Source: Anaerolineae bacterium (lineage in GTDB: Bacteria > Chloroflexota > Anaerolineae > 4572-78). From it: a DNA stretch of 9,019 bases. Positions within the stretch are counted from its first letter, which is position 1, and the number at the start of each line of letters is the position of its first letter. Of the stretch, positions 6,446 through 9,019 are shown piece after piece. The stretch spans positions 1 to 9,019 of the forward strand of contig JALVZI010000338.1 in NCBI GenBank assembly GCA_027022125.1, written 5' to 3'. The translations under genes were made by a program, and so were the position numbers. The notes under the pieces were generated by a model. That model was not told the DNA's origin and ran no database searches. It saw only the letters and a program-made list of their open reading frames with translations.

Positions 6446-7471
6446 ATGGAGAATCGAACCGTTTCACCGCAAGAAAACACATCCGAAGAAAGTTTGCAGC
6501 AGAGCCTGCGCCCCACCAGTTGGGACGGCTATTTCGGGCAGGAACCGGTCAAAGCGAACATTCGTATTTTGATTGAAGCCGCCAAACTGCGCGATGAACC
6601 GCTCGACCACATTTTGGCATACGGTCCGCCGGGGTTGGGCAAAACCACGTTGGCGAATATCATCGCGCACGAAATGGGCACGCGGTTGAAAATTACCTCC
6701 GGTCCCGCCATCGAGCGCCCCGGCGATTTAGCGGCAATTCTGACCAACCTGCGCCGCGGCGATATTCTGTTTATTGACGAAATTCACCGTATGAGCCGCG
6801 CGGTGGAGGAAATTCTCTATCCCGCGATGGAAGATTTCGCGCTCGACATCATCATCGGCAAAGGCTCCAGCGCGCGGAATATCCGGCTCAAACTGCCGCG
6901 ATTCACCATTTTGGGCGCGACCACCCGGCTGTCGCTGCTGGCATCACCGCTGCGAGACAGGTTCGGTTCGGTTTTCCGGCTGGAATTTTACAAACCGGAA
7001 GAATTGGCTAAAATTGTGCGCCGGTCGGCGGAAATTCTGAATGTGCCCATCGAACCGGAGGGCGCGATGGAAATTGCCAACCGCGCGCGGGGCACGGCGC
7101 GTATTGCCAACCGGTTGCTCAAACGCGCCCGCGATTTCGCCGAAGTGCGCTCAGATGGCATCATCACCGCCGCAGTGGCGCACGAAGCGCTGATGATGCT
7201 GGAAGTTGACCCGCTGGGGTTGGACGAACTCGACCGGAAGGTGCTGCGCGCCATCATCGAAAAATTCGGCGGCGGTCCCGTCGGGCTGGACACCATCGCC
7301 GCCAGCATCGGCGAAGACAGCAGCACCGTGATGGACGTGGTGGAGCCGTATCTGCTGCAACTGGGATTTTTGGAGCGTACCCCGCGCGGGCGAAAAGCCA
7401 CCGCGCGCGCGTATGTCCATCTGGGCTTCGCCGCGCCGGATGGCGACACGTCACAACCAAAACTGTTTTAA
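6446..7471 (+). CDS. ruvB: Holliday junction branch migration ATPase RuvB
   Basis: This 341-residue protein has the usual RuvB length. RuvB forms hexameric rings that, with RuvA, use ATP to drive branch migration of Holliday junctions in recombinational repair. Visible in order: the N-terminal LRPTSWDGYFGQE segment (21-33), Walker A GPPGLGKT (60-67), Walker B LFIDEIHR (108-115), sensor 1 GATTR (157-161), arginine finger in SPLRDRFG (Arg170), sensor 2 RGTARIANRLLKRARDF (Arg219; Ala replaces the more common Pro), and a C-terminal winged helix with EKFGGGPVGLDTIA and RTPRGRKATARAYVHLG. I chose ATG 6446 rather than the in-frame TTG at 6437 because that TTG overlaps the -10 box. Neither ruvA nor ruvC is adjacent on the left, where an accessory gene and a MITE-like copy sit; DUF2905 and queA follow in the same direction. 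The identification is secure. Confidence 0.97.
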   Translation: MENRTVSPQENTSEESLQQSLRPTSWDGYFGQEPVKANIRILIEAAKLRDEPLDHILAYGPPGLGKTTLANIIAHEMGTRLKITSGPAIERPGDLAAILTNLRRGDILFIDEIHRMSRAVEEILYPAMEDFALDIIIGKGSSARNIRLKLPRFTILGATTRLSLLASPLRDRFGSVFRLEFYKPEELAKIVRRSAEILNVPIEPEGAMEIANRARGTARIANRLLKRARDFAEVRSDGIITAAVAHEALMMLEVDPLGLDELDRKVLRAIIEKFGGGPVGLDTIAASIGEDSSTVMDVVEPYLLQLGFLERTPRGRKATARAYVHLGFAAPDGDTSQPKLF

Positions 7472-7532
7472 TGAGCGAATCTGCGAATAGCGAGTTACGA
7501 ATAGCGAATGACGAATGACGAATGATGAATGA
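7472..7532. repeat. Heptamer array after ruvB, ATAGCGA / ATGACGA type
   Basis: Starting on the first base after the ruvB stop codon, the units run tgagcga, an 8-mer atctgcga, atagcga, gttacga, atagcga, atgacga twice, atgatga, then partial atga. The unit differs from the one after lpdA, but the placement directly after a stop codon and the 7-bp period are the same. Confidence 0.8.
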
Positions 7533-7544
7533 ATGAAATGCTAT

Positions 7545-7674
7545 CCTGCTACACTGCAACCCAACTTTGAAAGTGAGAAAGTGAGCAGGTGAGAAAGTGA
7601 GATTTGCCACCCTGCTACCCTGCAACTTTGAACTTTGAACGACCAACCACTAACCGCTGACGGTTGAAAAACCG
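7545..7674. repeat. Mixed short repeats and small dyads between ruvB and DUF2905
   Basis: No gene is visible. The 16-mer cctgctacactgcaac (7545-7560) recurs at 7611-7626 with one mismatch. Four octamers of the aaagtgag type fill 7570-7601, and TTTGAAC occurs twice in tandem at 7627-7640. At 7652-7674 three short segments, AACCG, CGGTT and AACCG, can pair in two exclusive ways (loops CTGA or GAAA). The stems are only 5 bp with no U-tract, so they are not a terminator. A related gcaaccctgccaccctg run reappears at 7950-7966, before queA. Confidence 0.65.
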
Positions 7675-7729
7675 ATGACAAATGACAAATGACCAATGAC
7701 CAATGACGAGTGACAAATGACATTTGACG
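7674..7729. repeat. Heptamer array AATGACA / AATGACC overlapping the DUF2905 start
   Basis: Eight units in perfect 7-bp register: gatgaca, aatgaca, aatgacc twice, aatgacg, agtgaca, aatgaca, tttgacg. The seventh unit supplies the ATG of the DUF2905 gene and the eighth is already coding. Most units contain ATGA, an overlapping start and stop. The mini-ORF at 7703-7720 (ATG ACG AGT GAC AAA TGA) ends on a stop that overlaps the DUF2905 ATG. Confidence 0.85.
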
Positions 7730-7947
7730 AAATCGGCAAACTACTTTTGATATTGGGTGGATTCATTGCGCTGATGGGCGCGCTCTTTCTACTGGGCGGA
7801 AAATTTCTGCCGTGGCTGGGACATCTGCCCGGCGACATCAGTTTTCGGCGCGGCAACGTCTCGGTCTATTTCCCGATTGCCACTTCCATCATCCTCAGCA
7901 TCGTGCTGACCGTCGTACTGAATTTGCTCATCCGACTTTTTAAATGA
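7717..7947 (+). CDS. DUF2905 family small membrane protein
   Basis: This 76-residue protein has two hydrophobic helices (about 7-27 and 51-71) and, between them, the family core LPWLGHLPGDISFRRGN (31-47), followed by YFPIATSIILSI. This matches DUF2905, a conserved small inner-membrane protein of unknown function. In several bacterial lineages it is found beside ruvB and queA, as here, which supports the call and the start but says little about its role. The ATG lies inside a heptamer array and has no good Shine-Dalgarno; only a weak GAG precedes it by six bases. Translation may depend on reinitiation from a five-codon mini-ORF whose stop overlaps the ATG. The short hydrophilic turn rich in Gly, Asp and Arg would be a loop between the helices. 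Family assignment is firm; function is unknown. Confidence 0.88.
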   Translation: MTFDEIGKLLLILGGFIALMGALFLLGGKFLPWLGHLPGDISFRRGNVSVYFPIATSIILSIVLTVVLNLLIRLFK

Positions 7948-7963
7948 AATGCAACCCTGCCAC

Positions 7964-7998
7964 CCTGAAACCCGAAACCTGAAACCAGAAACCAGAAA
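7964..7998. repeat. Heptamer array CCTGAAA / CCAGAAA before queA
   Basis: Five units in exact register, cctgaaa, cccgaaa, cctgaaa and ccagaaa twice, are followed by ccaacacc and then the queA ATG at 8007. The array takes the place where a Shine-Dalgarno sequence would be expected, and none is present. It occupies most of the 59-bp gap between DUF2905 and queA. Confidence 0.8.
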
Positions 7999-8006
7999 CC
8001 AACACC

Positions 8007-9019
8007 ATGAACCTATCCCAATTCGATTACACCCTCCCCACCGAACTGATTGCCCAAACCCCCGTTGAACCGCGACATGCCTCGCGGCTGATGGTGGTCA
8101 ACCGCAAAACGGGCGAAATTGAACACAAGCAATTCACCAACCTGCCGGACTATCTCAACCCCGGCGACATCGTGGTGGTCAACGATACCCGCGTGCTGCC
8201 GGCGCGGCTGTACGGGCAAAAATCCACCGGCGGCAAAATGGAAGTGCTGCTGCTGAAACAACTGTCGCCCCGCGAATGGGAAGTGCTGGTCGGCGGGAAA
8301 AATCTGCACGTCGGCAGCACATTTTCCATCAACCACACCGACATAACCGCTAAAATCACCGATGAAATGGACGGCGCGCGCCGGGTGGTGGAGTTTTCCG
8401 CGCCGGTGGATGAGGTGCTGTACGATGTTGGCGACACCCCGCTGCCGCCATACATCCACGAAACGCTCGACGACCCGGAACGCTATCAAACCATTTACAG
8501 CCGTTATGAAGGTTCCGCCGCCGCACCGACCGCCGGACTCCATTTTTCGCCCGATATGCTGATTGACCTGCGCGGGCGCGGCGTGCAGTTGGAATATGTC
8601 ACCCTGCACGTGGGGCTGGACACTTTTAAACCGGTGGATGTGGAAAATATCGAAGACCACACCATTCACAGCGAATGGGCGACAATTTCCAGCGATGCCG
8701 CGCGCCGCATCAACGATGCCAAACTCGCGGGCGGGCGCATCATCGCCGTGGGGACAACCACCGTCCGCACGCTGGAAACGGGCGCGCTCCGCTCGGCGGG
8801 CATCACCGGCTCACTGCGCGACGCCAGTCGGCTGGAAGCGGGCATTTGCCCGTGGAAACCGGTGCAGGCGTTCACAGAGGAAACCGATTTGTACATTTAC
8901 CCCGGTTTCCATTTCCGCGCGGTGGATGTGATGCTGACGAATTTCCATCTGCCGAAAAGCACCCTGTTGATGATGGTCAGCGCGTTTGCCGGAGAAGAAT
9001 TGATTCACCGAGCTTATGC
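8007..9019 (+). CDS. queA: tRNA preQ1(34) S-adenosylmethionine ribosyltransferase-isomerase QueA, 3' end cut by window
   Basis: The frame runs 337 codons from ATG 8007 to the right edge without a stop; the family is usually about 340-350 residues, so only the last few are missing. QueA transfers and isomerises the ribosyl moiety of S-adenosylmethionine onto preQ1 at tRNA position 34, giving epoxyqueuosine. Signature segments in order: FDYTLPTELIAQTP (6-19), VNDTRVLPARLYG (58-70), GDTPLPPYI (142-150), ERYQTIYS (158-165), GSAAAPTAGLHF (169-180), VTLHVGLDTFKPV (198-210), AVGTTTVRTLE (247-257), TDLYIYPGFHF (293-303) and TNFHLPKSTLLMMVSAFAGE (311-330). The family more often has HVGAGTF where this has HVGLDTF. 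It follows ruvB and DUF2905 in the same direction, a known arrangement often continued by tgt. No Shine-Dalgarno is present; a heptamer array abuts the start. The call is firm. Confidence 0.96.
   Translation, partial: MNLSQFDYTLPTELIAQTPVEPRHASRLMVVNRKTGEIEHKQFTNLPDYLNPGDIVVVNDTRVLPARLYGQKSTGGKMEVLLLKQLSPREWEVLVGGKNLHVGSTFSINHTDITAKITDEMDGARRVVEFSAPVDEVLYDVGDTPLPPYIHETLDDPERYQTIYSRYEGSAAAPTAGLHFSPDMLIDLRGRGVQLEYVTLHVGLDTFKPVDVENIEDHTIHSEWATISSDAARRINDAKLAGGRIIAVGTTTVRTLETGALRSAGITGSLRDASRLEAGICPWKPVQAFTEETDLYIYPGFHFRAVDVMLTNFHLPKSTLLMMVSAFAGEELIHRAY

Noticed and set aside
8013..8669. A 218-residue minus-strand open frame over queA
   Set aside because: The plus strand carries the full QueA signature; the reverse frame is a shadow.

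Overview
The window looks like a chromosomal stretch from an uncultured or little-studied bacterium, most likely a member of the Chloroflexota. Three things point that way: a large secreted propeller/DUF11/PKD protein that ends in the residues YVYLPLVLK, a tail type I associate with secreted proteins of that phylum; a QueA with the HVGLDTF variant of its signature; and intergenic spacers built from short 7-8 bp tandem units. The phylum call is an inference from gene style; no rRNA or other marker gene is present.

Layout, left to right: (1) the 3' part of lpd (dihydrolipoyl dehydrogenase, +, 2-658); (2) a heptamer array and a 20-bp perfect inverted repeat between convergent genes; (3) a polytopic membrane protein of GT-C glycosyltransferase type (-, 748-2118) with a near-consensus -10 box very close to its start; (4) a roughly 500-bp AT-rich spacer containing the first copy of a MITE-like element (2181-2410); (5) a 1155-residue secreted protein (+, 2651-6118) with 14 FG-GAP blades, probably two seven-bladed propellers, then a DUF11 domain, two PKD domains and the short C-terminal tail; (6) a strong intrinsic terminator and the second, same-orientation copy of the MITE-like element (6180-6390); (7) ruvB (+, 6446-7471), apparently transcribed without a leader; (8) a repeat-rich spacer of 245 bp; (9) a small DUF2905 membrane protein (+, 7717-7947); (10) another heptamer array and queA (+, 8007 to beyond the right edge).

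The ruvB - DUF2905 - queA order is a known bacterial arrangement: RuvB drives Holliday-junction branch migration, QueA acts in queuosine tRNA modification, and the small membrane protein has no known function. The surface-protein gene between the two element copies looks like an inserted accessory cassette beside this housekeeping block.

The parts least explained by ordinary annotation are the paired MITE-like elements around the propeller gene, the heptamer arrays that run into coding ends and start codons (including an ATGA-overlap mini-ORF that abuts the DUF2905 start), a triplicated 21-bp unit at the seam between the two propellers, and the C-terminal YLPLVLK tail. I saw no CRISPR array, tRNA, rRNA, transposase or defence-type gene cluster.
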